The notes under the pieces: generated by a model | Seen by the model: only the letters and a program-made list of their open reading frames with translations | Told to the model about the DNA's origin: nothing | Database searches by the model: none | Assembly: GCA_029260795.1 (NCBI GenBank) | Contig: JAJDCO010000130.1 | Location: 124,001 to 188,000 of the forward strand | From: Planctomycetota bacterium | Lineage (GTDB): Bacteria; Planctomycetota; OFTM77 | Reading direction: 5' to 3' | Length of the DNA stretch: 64,000 nucleotides | Shown: piece by piece, positions 35,127 to 44,089 of the stretch | Position numbering within the stretch: position 1 is the stretch's first letter | How the letters are laid out: every line of letters starts with the position of its first letter | Program-made: the position numbers and the translations under genes

Positions 35127-35871
35127 AATGGCCCCTCCTCGAGACGTAGAACAGCAGCCCCCGATAGGGATGCTGCAACGAGCCCGCTCGCTGGGACTCG
35201 CTCGTCTCGCGCGTGTTCGTGATCTTGTCCAATGAGATGACTCGCTCGGTATCCAGGCGGATCAGCCAGCGATCGAACTGGCCGCGCGGCAAGCTGCCGC
35301 CCATTCGGTCGCGGAGCTGATGGATCGGCACCATTCCTTGGTGCGACCCCTCGCGGTCGAGGCGGTCATGAAGCTCCAGCAAACGCTCCTGGAACTCTTC
35401 GAAAGTCCAGCCGCCTCGAGGCACCGTATCCCGCGGAGCCTCGTGGCCGTTGACCTCGGCTTCGGCTTCGGCGCTCGTCTCGGCCGAGTGTTCGAGGGAT
35501 TCCGTGGCCGGCAGGGCCGGGGCGTCGGCGCCATTCGACTCCCAGGTCGGCAGTCGCGCTTCACGCACCAGCTCGCGCCGCAAGAATCTCAGGTAACCAT
35601 TGAGAAGTGAGCCCGAGAACCGACCCAGGGCCGGCAGCTCCAGCCCCAGGAGCTCGCGCCCTCCCGACTCGGTCAGATGAAGGGAACCATCAGTGCTTCC
35701 TTTCTTCATCCAGCCGACCCACCCGAGACTCTCCAGTGCCGTCAGACTCTGGAGACGCATGTGACGGTTGCCGCCCAGCTGGCGATGAAGGCTCGACTCG
35801 CTGTCGCGCCCCTCCTCGCAGCCCGCCAAGAGCAACATGGCCTTCACGGCCATGGCATCGACCTGACTCAC
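35113..35871 (-). CDS. Winged-helix-like partner of the P-loop ATPase
   Basis: A 252-residue protein with two winged-helix-like halves. The N-terminal half (AMLLLAGCEEG, LQSLTALESLGWVGWMKKG, LHLTESGGREL) looks like a MarR/PadR-type fold. After an acidic Ala/Glu-rich linker, the C-terminal half (RLLELHDRL, MVPIHQLRDRM, RGQFDRWLIRLDTERVI) resembles a second winged helix. GTG with GGGAGGGG just upstream is the likely start. It is the first gene of a two-gene operon with a good promoter 123 bases upstream of the GTG, allowing for +1. A DNA-binding or recruiting role for the ATPase is inferred. The family is not recognised. Confidence 0.6.
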   Translation of the reverse strand: MSQVDAMAVKAMLLLAGCEEGRDSESSLHRQLGGNRHMRLQSLTALESLGWVGWMKKGSTDGSLHLTESGGRELLGLELPALGRFSGSLLNGYLRFLRRELVREARLPTWESNGADAPALPATESLEHSAETSAEAEAEVNGHEAPRDTVPRGGWTFEEFQERLLELHDRLDREGSHQGMVPIHQLRDRMGGSLPRGQFDRWLIRLDTERVISLDKITNTRETSESQRAGSLQHPYRGLLFYVSRRGHYVRQ

Positions 35872-36241
35872 GGCGCCCCTCCCGGCTCGAAGTCAGACCT
35901 CCCCGGTCGATCAGAACCGATCAGACTCAGGAAGCCCCTCTCGTTGAGTGGATGAAGTTATTAAGTGACCGCCCTAATGTGTGGTTCCCAACTCGGGCTG
36001 AGTATAACGACACCACGCGAGACCGGCAAGCCAACTCCCCGTCAAACCGCCCTCGGACGCACTGTCGATTCTCCAAGCATCGATTTTGGCCGCCTGGATG
36101 CCGGAATCGGAATCCGGAGAACGACGAAACCCGCTGCCAATCGGCCTGGATCGCGACGCGGCGACTCGAGCGGCGGCGGCACCAACCCGCCTCGAAAACG
36201 GCGGGCGAGCTGCATGCCATTCGGAAGAGCCGGTGGAGGAT
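35872..36241. other. Gap holding the promoter of the wHTH/ATPase operon
   Basis: About 370 bases with a relatively AT-rich stretch near 35955-36010. Apart from the promoter I see no gene, repeat or RNA. The sixA gene ends at its right border. Confidence 0.5.
36001..36029 (-). promoter_or_regulatory. Promoter of the wHTH/ATPase operon
   Basis: On the minus strand TTGCCG, a 17-base spacer and TATACT. The -10 is five of six to consensus and the spacing is optimal. This leaves a leader of about 120 bases before the GTG. Confidence 0.6.
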
Positions 36242-36730
36242 TCAGCCACCGAGGGCCATGAGCTGCGCCGGCGTCAGATGCCAGCGCAGCACCGAGGAAG
36301 AGACCCGCGGGGCGCGGTCGATCGACACGTGGGCGACGCTACCCGTCTCGAATGCGATGTCGATCCGCTCGTCCTGCACGAGCAGGATGCTGGTGAGCTC
36401 GCCGATGAGCGGCATGTGCCCCACTAGAAGTGCGCTGGGCGAATTGCTCGCCCCCAGCTCGATAAGCACGCTCTCGTGGTCGCCGAAGGCGAGCCCGGGG
36501 CAGGTCGCGATCTCGACCGAGGGCTCGAGCACATCGCGGACGATCTGCGCGGTCTGCTGCGCACGTCGAAGCGGGCTGGCGAGGATCACCGCCGGTCGCA
36601 CACCGAGGCGGACGAGGCCCGCGGCCTCCCGCCGCATCACCTGGACCCCCTCGGCCGTCAGCGCTCGCTCCGCGTCGCTCGGAGCGCGGTGCTCGGCGAT
36701 GCCATGTCTCATCAAGTAGAGGTCCATCAT
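36242..36730 (-). CDS. sixA: SixA-like phosphohistidine phosphatase
   Basis: A 162-residue histidine phosphatase. LYLMRHGIAE carries the R-H-G phospho-acceptor motif, ASPLRRAQQTA the second Arg, and LLVGHMPLIGE the second His. Length and the absence of a C-terminal extension fit SixA, which removes phosphate from His in phosphotransfer (HPt) domains or the nitrogen PTS, rather than phosphoglycerate mutase. Two adjacent ATGs can start it, one base after the pepA stop, so it is cotranscribed with pepA. Confidence 0.85.
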   Translation of the reverse strand: MMDLYLMRHGIAEHRAPSDAERALTAEGVQVMRREAAGLVRLGVRPAVILASPLRRAQQTAQIVRDVLEPSVEIATCPGLAFGDHESVLIELGASNSPSALLVGHMPLIGELTSILLVQDERIDIAFETGSVAHVSIDRAPRVSSSVLRWHLTPAQLMALGG

Positions 36731-36731
36731 G

Positions 36732-38183
36732 TCACGCGGTGATCAGCTCGATGAGAGTCGCGACGCCGAACCCGGTCGCTCCCTTGCGCAGATGCCCCTC
36801 GTCGCGCTCGGTCCAAACGGGCGCCGACATGTCGAGATGTGCCCAGGCCGGCCCGTGAACGAAGCGCTTGAGAAACAGGGCCGCGGTCGTCGCTCCCGGT
36901 GTTCCGGGTGAGCGCGCGATATTGCCCATGTCGGCGATCGGGGACTTCATTCGGTCCCAATACACCTCGTCCAGGGGGAGTCGCCACACCTTCTCGCCGG
37001 CGCGGACGGCGGCATCACGCACCTCGTCGCCCAGCTCGTCGGGATCCGAGAACAAGCCGGCGATCCGGTCGCCCAGCGCCATCTTGCAGGCCCCCGTCAG
37101 AGTGGCGAGGTCCACGATCGCGTCGACACCGAGCTGTGAGGTGTAGACCAACGCGTCGGCCAGCGTCATGCGGCCTTCGGCATCGGTGTTGAGCACCTCG
37201 ATCGTGAGCCCATTCGAGGCGCGCACGATGTCTCCGGGCTTGTAGGCCTCCGGTCCGAGAAGGTTCTCGGTCGCCGCAGTGATCACGTGGACCTCGGAAT
37301 CGGGAGCCAAGCGACCCAGCACCTTGGCGACACCCAAGACCGTGGCGGCCCCGGACATGTCCTTCTTCATGAGGAGCATGTTGCTGGCCGACTTGATGTC
37401 CAGCCCACCCGAGTCGAACGTCACGCCCTTGCCCACCAAGGCGATCTTGCGCCGCGGCTTTCCGGCAGGTCGGTAGGTCAAGTGGATGAAGCGCGGTGCC
37501 TCGTTCGTCCCTTGAGCGACGGACAGGAAGGCTCCCATCCCTCGCTCGCGGCAAGCGTTGGCGTCGAGGATCTTCACATCGAGAGACTCGTGCTCGGCAA
37601 CCTCCTGAGCCCAGTTGGCCAGGAAGGAAGGAGTCACGAGCTCGCCCGGCCCGTTGACGAGATCCCGAGCAGCCGCAATCCCCTCGGCCACGAGCTCGCC
37701 TCGTCGGACCGCCTCGACATCGTCGCCCCCCAGCAGCTGAACGGACGTCTCCGAGGAGTCGAACTGCTCCTCGTCTTTCAGGTACCGATCGAATCGATAG
37801 ACGCCGAGTGCCAGCCCTTCGACGACGTTCCGCGTCGCTTTCGGACTCGCGAGGACGGCCGCACCTCTCACCCGATATCGCTCGATCAGACGAGCCACTT
37901 GACCCGCCGCCAGCCGCCACGCCTCGGGATCGGGATTCTCGCCGACGCCCATGAGCACCAGGCGCGGGGCGCCTGCCCGGCCACCGGTCCAGGTCACGAG
38001 CTGCTCGCCGGCCTCCCCGCGAAAATCTCCCGACTCGAACAGGCTGCTGATCAAGCCGTCGAGCGCTTGATCGATGGGCAGCAGCTCAGCGGGTACACCG
38101 TCCGAAGGCTGGCTCACGAAGCATGCGAGGAGGTCGACCTGGACCGCCTCGCTCCATGGCGAAGGACTGCAGGCGAAGCGCAT
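36732..38183 (-). CDS. pepA: Leucyl aminopeptidase (M17)
   Basis: A 483-residue cytosolic aminopeptidase with two metal ions. The C-terminal catalytic domain shows VGKGVTFDSGGLDIK (Lys and Asp ligands), LMKKDMSGAA and the family signature NTDAEGRMTLADAL. The N-terminal domain is the normal M17 alpha/beta fold. I chose the ATG with GGGAG about nine bases upstream; the frame is open 75 bases further upstream without homology. It is followed by sixA with no gap. It is divergent from the methyltransferase gene, with about 200 bases between them for promoters. Confidence 0.94.
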   Translation of the reverse strand: MRFACSPSPWSEAVQVDLLACFVSQPSDGVPAELLPIDQALDGLISSLFESGDFRGEAGEQLVTWTGGRAGAPRLVLMGVGENPDPEAWRLAAGQVARLIERYRVRGAAVLASPKATRNVVEGLALGVYRFDRYLKDEEQFDSSETSVQLLGGDDVEAVRRGELVAEGIAAARDLVNGPGELVTPSFLANWAQEVAEHESLDVKILDANACRERGMGAFLSVAQGTNEAPRFIHLTYRPAGKPRRKIALVGKGVTFDSGGLDIKSASNMLLMKKDMSGAATVLGVAKVLGRLAPDSEVHVITAATENLLGPEAYKPGDIVRASNGLTIEVLNTDAEGRMTLADALVYTSQLGVDAIVDLATLTGACKMALGDRIAGLFSDPDELGDEVRDAAVRAGEKVWRLPLDEVYWDRMKSPIADMGNIARSPGTPGATTAALFLKRFVHGPAWAHLDMSAPVWTERDEGHLRKGATGFGVATLIELITA

Positions 38184-38385
38184 GAAACGGACTCCCGGTC
38201 TGAGGAATGAAGGTCGCGATGCGGCCGCGATTGTCGAACGCTTGCCGTTCAGAGTCAACGTCGTCGCCAGAGTCCGAGCTTGGATCGGGGTGGCTCGCGA
38301 GAGATGATCTCAGGCCAAGCCCGCCTCGATTTCGAGCGGGACCCGTTCTGAAGGCTGTCGTTGGGCGAGAGGGAGTCGTCGGTTC

Positions 38386-38991
38386 ATGTCGAAAGGGCCT
38401 GTCGATCGTTGGAACGCTCGCTATGAGCAAGAGGACACTCCCTGGGATCTCGGTGCACCGACTCCCGCCTGGCAAGCACTGCTGAAGGGCCGGAACGCTC
38501 CCGCTCCGTGCCAGGTCGTCTTCCCCGGATGTGGCCGCGGTCACGATGCGCTGCTCTTCGCGGAGCACGGATTCGAGGTGCTCGGATTTGACTTCGCGCC
38601 CCGGGCCATCGCGGAGGCTCGCGCCTTGGCAGCCGTGCGCGAGTCGAAAGCCCGATTCGAGAGGCTCGATCTCTTCGCGCTGCCGACCGAGCTCGAAGGT
38701 CGCTTCGACCTGCTCGTCGAGTACACCTGCTTCTGTGCGATCGATCCGGAGCTTCGCGCGGATTATGTCGCGAGCGCTCGGTCGCTCCTGCGACCCGGGG
38801 GCCGGCTTCTCGGGTTGTTCTTTCCGACCACTCCTTTCGGCTCCGAGGGAGAACCCCCGCACGTCGTGACGAAGGCGGACGTCGAGCGACACTTCTCCGA
38901 GGCTTTCACGATCGATTCGTTGGAGCCCGCTTCGAGCTCGGAGCCGACCCGCGCCGGTTTCGAGCTGTTGGGGTGGCTGACGAAGCGATGA
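38386..38991 (+). CDS. TPMT-family SAM-dependent methyltransferase
   Basis: A 201-residue class I methyltransferase. The N-terminus (DRWNARYEQEDTPWDLGAP) and the SAM-binding VVFPGCGRGHDALLFAEHG are typical of the thiopurine S-methyltransferase family, as are FDLLVEYTCFCAI and GLFFPTTPFGSEGEPPHVV. Members methylate thiols, halides, selenium or small organics; the substrate here is unknown. GAGGGAG precedes the ATG. The stop overlaps the start of the PAP2 gene by ATGA. Confidence 0.85.
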   Translation: MSKGPVDRWNARYEQEDTPWDLGAPTPAWQALLKGRNAPAPCQVVFPGCGRGHDALLFAEHGFEVLGFDFAPRAIAEARALAAVRESKARFERLDLFALPTELEGRFDLLVEYTCFCAIDPELRADYVASARSLLRPGGRLLGLFFPTTPFGSEGEPPHVVTKADVERHFSEAFTIDSLEPASSSEPTRAGFELLGWLTKR

Positions 38992-39506
38992 GCTCGCTGC
39001 TGGCAGCACTGATCCGAGCCGATCACCGAGGCTTCCTGCTGCTGAACCGAAAGCTGGGCCACCGGGAGCTCGACCCGTTCTTCTACCTCGGAGGACACCT
39101 GGCCGTCGTTCCGGTGGTGGGCCTCGCAACGGCGATCTACCTCCTGAGTGATCTGAGTCGCTCCCGGCTCGAGCACGGAGCCGTGCTCCTCGTGACGCTG
39201 CTCGTCGTTTGGGGACTCAAGAAGTGGGTAGCCCGGCGTCGGCCGGCGGGAGTCCTGTCGGCGAGGAGGCCGTGGGGAGGCGGGCTTCCGGTATCGGACG
39301 CCTCGTTCCCGAGTGGTGACACCGCCCAAGCGGCCGCCATCGCGGTGCTGCTCATTCGGCAGGGCGGCTGGGGGCCTTGGGTCGCCCTGTACCCGGTGGC
39401 CGTGGGCCTCGGACGCGTCTACCTCGGACTCCACTTCCCGGGCGACGTGTTCGCGGGCGGGCTGGTGGGTGGTCTCATCGCCTGGCTTGCGACGCTCGCG
39501 CTCTAG
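38988..39506 (+). CDS. PAP2-family membrane phosphatase
   Basis: A 172-residue integral membrane protein with four to five helices. The PAP2 motifs are KKWVARRRP (motif 1), FPSGDTAQA (motif 2) and GLGRVYLGLHFPGDV (motif 3, Arg, His and Asp). Motif 2 is normally P-S-G-H; here the His is Asp, which in this family abolishes or changes catalysis. It likely acts on lipid phosphates such as undecaprenyl or phosphatidyl phosphates. ATG at the overlap is preferred over a GTG 15 bases upstream. The TAG stop is shared as CTAG with the convergent gene. Confidence 0.82.
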   Translation: MSSLLAALIRADHRGFLLLNRKLGHRELDPFFYLGGHLAVVPVVGLATAIYLLSDLSRSRLEHGAVLLVTLLVVWGLKKWVARRRPAGVLSARRPWGGGLPVSDASFPSGDTAQAAAIAVLLIRQGGWGPWVALYPVAVGLGRVYLGLHFPGDVFAGGLVGGLIAWLATLAL

Positions 39507-41848
39507 CGACCCGTATATCCGAGCTGCCGGAGAACGGCTGCCATGGCCGGGTCGTGCTTGGCCGGCCGTGCGTTGAAACCGGTCGACCGGGAGTCGTGGA
39601 ACTCCTTGATCAGGTGGCGCCCGATGCGAACCAGGGCCGGATCGAGGTCGGCCCGGTTGTTCAACTCGCCCGGATCCAAAGAGAGATCATAGAGCTCGAT
39701 GTCACCGTTGACGAAGCGGTACGCCGTGTGGCTCTCCCCATCGACGAGAGTAGCGATCAGCTTGTGGGTGTCGGACCTGACCGCGACTTGCCACTGGTGA
39801 GCATGCTCGAGGTAGATCGGACGCCGTGGCTGCGCATCGGGTCGCCGGAGATAGCCGAGCAGGCTCTGCCCGCGGAGCAGCTCCGGGCGACGGGCAGTGG
39901 GCACGAGGTCGAGTACGGTCGGGAAGAGGTCCAGGGTAGACACGGGCGAATTGACGGTCGTGCCGGCGGGAATACCCGGACCGACGAGAAAGAGCGGCAC
40001 GCGGGTGACGGTGTCGTGGAGCCCGAAATGCTCGTAGTGCACGCCGTGCTCTCCGAGCGACTCCCCGTGATCGGCAGTGACGGCGACGAGAGTGTTTCGG
40101 GCCCCAGGAAGTCGATCGAGGCGCCTCATCAGACGAAGGAGCTCCGCGTCGACGTAGGCGATCTCGCTCCGATACTGGGCCGCCAGCCAGGCGGGATCTC
40201 GGACACCCGAGAGGAAGCTCCAGTAGGGATGCTCTTCCCATCCGGGCTCCAGTGACAATGTCCCGAGCCCGGGGTGTCGAGGATCGGCCGGGTCACCTTC
40301 GTAGTACCGGCTGGCAAAGGGCTCCGGAGCCCGATAGGGGATGTGGGGATCGAAGTAGTGCACCCACAGGAACAGAGGCTCGTTCTGGAGCTCTTCGAGG
40401 AGGTTGAGGGCGCGCTCGGTGGTTTCGGAAGCGCGCGGGTAGAACTCCAGTGGCGGGGGAGCGTCGTAGATGTCGAAGCCGTTCGCCAGACCGGAATGGT
40501 TGGGAGCGAGGTGCGGGGCACTCACGATGGCTGCCGTTCGATACCCTCGATCGCGCAAGACCGCGGCCAGCGTCGGCACGCCCGGGGCGAGTGCCGTCTC
40601 GTTGTCGTAGATCCCATGATCCTGCAGATACAGCGACGTCAGGATGGAGGCGTGCGACGGGTTCGTTGCGTTGGACGTCGCGTAGCAGACGTCGAAGCGA
40701 GTGCCTCGCCGAGCGAGCTCTTCGAAGAAGGGGGTCTCGATACCTTGGGCGCCATAGGGTGTCAGGTGATCGGCGCGTAAAGTATCCACGGTGACGAGGA
40801 TGATCCGCCGAGGCTGCCGAGGAAGCTCGGACGCGGACGCTCGGTGAATCAAGCGCGGCTCGACCCAGAACCCACCGACTGCAGGACGAACGCCTCCTCC
40901 TGAGCGCGTGATCCGCAGCTCGAGCTCGATGCGGCGACCCGCCCAGGGTCGAAGGCTCACGGTTTCTCGAAAACGCGGATCCGGATCGGCGAGAGTTCTC
41001 GAGAGAGATCGCGCCAGAAGCCGATGCCGCTCGCCATCAGCGAGCACCCACGCTTCGAATCGAGCCCCGGAGTTCTCCCGGGCCAAGGCGGCTGGCAGGT
41101 TGCCCTCCAAGACCACATGCGATCCCGAGTCGGGCGCCAAGATGAACTTCTCGCGTTGGTCGAGAGCGAGAGCGATGGCGGTGCGGCTCTCGCCCCGCAC
41201 GATCCAGCGGGGCGAGTCGGGTCCGTATCCCTCCAATCGGAGGAGGGACGCCGGCGACAGCTGGAGGAGTGCGATCCGCTCGATAGTGATGTCCGACCGC
41301 TGAGCACTCGTCACCACGAAGAGTGGGTTGATGCCAAAATCTACGAGATCACCTTGCCACCGAGGATGGGCTCCGAGGACGACGAGGTAGTCGTGAAACT
41401 GTTGATCACCGTGGAGAAAGAAGCGCTTCTCTCCGCGGTCGGGCCGACTCCAATTCCAGACGACCTGACCGGAATGCCCCGGGCCGCCCGCCGAGCGGAG
41501 ACGGATGAGCACGGCATTGAAGTCGTCCGGACCGAGGTCGAGCTTCGTCTCCAAGAGCGGCCAGGGCTGATCGACCTCGAATTGGAATCCCTCGTCGGAA
41601 CGACCGGTCAGCGTGAGATGGGCATTGGTCGTCCACGGAGCGAGCTCGGACTCGGGTCCGAACACCCACTGGCGCAGCGCCGACTCGTCTGCTCCTCGAT
41701 GGAGCTCATCGAGGCCTCGGCGGACATGCTCGGCCTCGCCGAGGCGATCGACCCCGATGATCACTTGCTCACCGCTCTCTCGATTGCAGCTCGAGAGGCC
41801 GAGCACGAGGGACGAGATCGTGGCGAGTATCGAAAGGCGCAAGCTCAT
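39503..41848 (-). CDS. Sulfatase-like lipoprotein, non-FGly type
   Basis: A 781-residue protein with a lipoprotein signal (SLVLGLSSC, Cys21). A beta-rich N-terminal part of about 350 residues precedes the catalytic domain: ILVTVDTLRADHLTPYG, nucleophile region ATSNATNPSHASILTS, and VTADHGESLGEHGVHYEHFG, where the metal ligands are intact. At C/S-x-P-x-R the sequence is T-N-P-S-H, so no formylglycine can form and Arg is His. It resembles phosphoglycerol-transferase-like members more than sulfatases. The start overlaps the stop of the upstream GT39-like gene; the stop is shared with PAP2. Confidence 0.86.
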   Translation of the reverse strand: MSLRLSILATISSLVLGLSSCNRESGEQVIIGVDRLGEAEHVRRGLDELHRGADESALRQWVFGPESELAPWTTNAHLTLTGRSDEGFQFEVDQPWPLLETKLDLGPDDFNAVLIRLRSAGGPGHSGQVVWNWSRPDRGEKRFFLHGDQQFHDYLVVLGAHPRWQGDLVDFGINPLFVVTSAQRSDITIERIALLQLSPASLLRLEGYGPDSPRWIVRGESRTAIALALDQREKFILAPDSGSHVVLEGNLPAALARENSGARFEAWVLADGERHRLLARSLSRTLADPDPRFRETVSLRPWAGRRIELELRITRSGGGVRPAVGGFWVEPRLIHRASASELPRQPRRIILVTVDTLRADHLTPYGAQGIETPFFEELARRGTRFDVCYATSNATNPSHASILTSLYLQDHGIYDNETALAPGVPTLAAVLRDRGYRTAAIVSAPHLAPNHSGLANGFDIYDAPPPLEFYPRASETTERALNLLEELQNEPLFLWVHYFDPHIPYRAPEPFASRYYEGDPADPRHPGLGTLSLEPGWEEHPYWSFLSGVRDPAWLAAQYRSEIAYVDAELLRLMRRLDRLPGARNTLVAVTADHGESLGEHGVHYEHFGLHDTVTRVPLFLVGPGIPAGTTVNSPVSTLDLFPTVLDLVPTARRPELLRGQSLLGYLRRPDAQPRRPIYLEHAHQWQVAVRSDTHKLIATLVDGESHTAYRFVNGDIELYDLSLDPGELNNRADLDPALVRIGRHLIKEFHDSRSTGFNARPAKHDPAMAAVLRQLGYTGR

Positions 41849-43686
41849 AGTCGTTTCAATCGTTCGAGGTCTTCACCCGCGATGCGCGCGAAGATGGAGC
41901 GGGGATGGCGAGCGATGAGCTCTGTCCAGATCTGGAGTGCCTGGGTGTATCGACCGCTGTGGAGCTGCTGCAACGCGAAGTTGGCCCGCTCGACAGCTGT
42001 GGCCAACTCGACATCACCTCGGAGGCGATAGGCATTCGCCAGTGCCCGGAAGGCGTCGCTGGAATCGGGATCGATGACGACGGCCGCTTCGAGCAGCCGC
42101 GTCGACTCGTAGGGTGTCGAGGGGCGCCAACGACGCCAGATCTCGATGCGACCCGACGGCGTCGGCCGCGTGATCACGGGCTCGAATGCATCCAGGAACG
42201 GCCGAGCGTAGGTTCGGAGTGCTCCGTTCACGGCGGAGAGAAAGTAGTCCTGGCCTCGCGCTTCGGGATGCCGCTCGCTGAGGATCATGAAATCGGCTGT
42301 GAGCCAGTCCTCATGCGGCAGGTGGTGATGGCCCGGTTGCGCGATGGCCTCATACTCGGGAAAGGAACGATAGTCGGAGCGACCGGGAGTCCATGAAGCC
42401 AGGGTGCGCAGTGCTTCGACAGGGTATCCCGGCACCGCGACGAGGACATGGGTCGAGAGGCTTCGTCCAACACCCCTCTTGGTGAGATTGACGATGGGGC
42501 GCAATTGCCAAACGTCCCGCCGATGCTGCTCGGGAAGCGCGCGAATCCCGGCGAGCTGCGGGAGAGTGCCGAGAGGCTCGGGGCCGAGCCCCCACGGAAT
42601 GACGACGTGGTGGCCGACGATGACGAGGACCGTCGCGACGATCGCGAATGCCCGAATCCGAGGTAGACGGATCGCCAAGACACCGGCCGCAAAGACGGCG
42701 GCGAACGCCGGCAGTGCCACGATCAGAAGCGAGGCCGGGCCGGCCACGGGAGCGAGAATGGCGAGCGCGGCCATGGCCAATGTGATCCAAAGAACCGGCT
42801 CTCGTTGGCGCCGAGGATCGGCAACGACCATCACAATTGCGGGTAGGCAGAGGAGTGCCAAGCCGAAGCCGAAAGAAGAGGGGACGTTGCCCCATCCCAA
42901 AAGGCTCGGAGTCGCCTGCCACAATCCCCAGGCATCCCCCAGCTCGAGGACGATGAGCCCGCCGCGCCAGTTTTCCAAGTGCCAAGGTCCCGCCACGACG
43001 GTGGCAGCTCCCAGGGTGAGAAGGAGCGCCCGGGCGGGAGGCCGTTGCAGGATCATGATGAGCAGAGGCGCGGCAGCGGCAACCATGAATCGCGGGTCGA
43101 CCAAGAGGCCGACGCCGGCGCCGACTCCGGCGACCAAGCACCAAGAGATGTCGCCGTGACGAGCCTTCCGGAGCAGGACGCTCCCTCCCAGAACCGCTGC
43201 GATCAGAGCATTGTCCGGCCCGATCTCGAGCGAGCTTTGGAGGACCTGGGGGAATCCCAGGTAGACCGCGCTGGCCAAGAGCGCCACCGACGGCGAGTAC
43301 CAAGCTCGTACCAGAACGAAGACGAGAACCGCCGAGAGGGCGATGATCAGCCCATTGATCGTGAGACCGGCTGCCCGTGGATCCAACCCGAGGGACATCG
43401 CCGCCCTCAGAAGCGCCGGGTACACGGGCCAGGTCACGCCGGAGGACTCCGACGTCCGGTGAGAGGCGGCTCGGCCGGAGTCGAGCCATCTCCACTCTTC
43501 GGAGCTTGGGACTCCGTCCGTCCAGACGGCAAAGACGAGCACGTGAATGAGCGTCATCACGCCGAGCGCGAGCGCCGCCCACCACCAACCGCTTGAACCG
43601 GATTGAAATCGGGATTCGCTGGAGTTCAAGAGCCGTACTCGCGCCTTGACGACAGGACTCGGCAAGGATTGCGCCAGAGCAGGCAC
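41845..43686 (-). CDS. GT39-like polytopic membrane glycosyltransferase with C-terminal TPR
   Basis: A 613-residue protein with about ten membrane helices from residue 35 to 370. The first loop has WTDGVPSSEEWRWLDSGRAA, where GT39/ArnT-like enzymes usually carry D-E, and the layout is that of lipid-phosphosugar-dependent glycosyltransferases. The last 110 residues form TPR-like helices (LLEAAVVIDPDSSDAFRALA, ALQIWTELIARHPRS). The GTG start is uncertain because AGGAG lies only one base upstream; an in-frame TTG 57 bases later is possible. It overlaps the sulfatase-like lipoprotein gene by ATGA, suggesting a joint task in envelope glycan or lipid modification. Confidence 0.7.
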   Translation of the reverse strand: MPALAQSLPSPVVKARVRLLNSSESRFQSGSSGWWWAALALGVMTLIHVLVFAVWTDGVPSSEEWRWLDSGRAASHRTSESSGVTWPVYPALLRAAMSLGLDPRAAGLTINGLIIALSAVLVFVLVRAWYSPSVALLASAVYLGFPQVLQSSLEIGPDNALIAAVLGGSVLLRKARHGDISWCLVAGVGAGVGLLVDPRFMVAAAAPLLIMILQRPPARALLLTLGAATVVAGPWHLENWRGGLIVLELGDAWGLWQATPSLLGWGNVPSSFGFGLALLCLPAIVMVVADPRRQREPVLWITLAMAALAILAPVAGPASLLIVALPAFAAVFAAGVLAIRLPRIRAFAIVATVLVIVGHHVVIPWGLGPEPLGTLPQLAGIRALPEQHRRDVWQLRPIVNLTKRGVGRSLSTHVLVAVPGYPVEALRTLASWTPGRSDYRSFPEYEAIAQPGHHHLPHEDWLTADFMILSERHPEARGQDYFLSAVNGALRTYARPFLDAFEPVITRPTPSGRIEIWRRWRPSTPYESTRLLEAAVVIDPDSSDAFRALANAYRLRGDVELATAVERANFALQQLHSGRYTQALQIWTELIARHPRSIFARIAGEDLERLKRL

Positions 43687-44089
43687 GCTCCTGCAGATCG
43701 CGTATCACACACACCGCCAACTAATCCTTCATCGACGTCTCTGCCGGTGCGGTTGAGCGCCTCCTGACAGCAGACTCGGGCGACTGAGCTTGCGAGGACT
43801 GAGTCGATCGCGGAGGCCGGGTAGCTGAACGGTGGGACGGGCACGGAGTCCGGGGTCCTCCACGGAGTCCGGGGTAAGCAGCCCTCGGAGGCGGGCTCGA
43901 GGCGCGGATGTCGGGACGAGAAGGGTTTGGGGGCTCGGGGAGCGGCTCGCGGAGTGAGGTAGGGCGGCTCGGGGCACCGGTAGCCGACGACTCTGCCAGG
44001 AATACTCGTTTCTCAGCGCCCAACGGACGGACGCCGACAGTGCTCGGGGGGGATGGAGTGCCTTTCTCATGCGGCGAGGCCGTGGCCGG
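43687..44089. other. Gap downstream of the RAYT with repeats
   Basis: About 400 bases without a gene. It holds the tandem CACGGAGTCCGGGGT repeat and a G-rich stretch (GGTTTGGGGGCTCGGGG near 43925). The sequence after the CCGGGG core can fold with CCCTCGG into a bulged 6-bp stem. Confidence 0.55.
43842..43879 (+). repeat. REP-like tandem repeat with copy 3 of TCCGGGGTAAGC
   Basis: CACGGAGTCCGGGGT occurs twice (43842-43856 and 43861-43875), 19 bases apart. The second one continues into TCCGGGGTAAGC (43868-43879). It lies 210 bases downstream of the RAYT gene. Confidence 0.65.

Noticed and set aside
32802-35222. Plus-strand open frame opposite the ATPase gene
   Set aside because: Walker A and coupling to the wHTH gene support the minus strand. 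The plus-strand translation is Glu/Val-rich with no recognisable domain.
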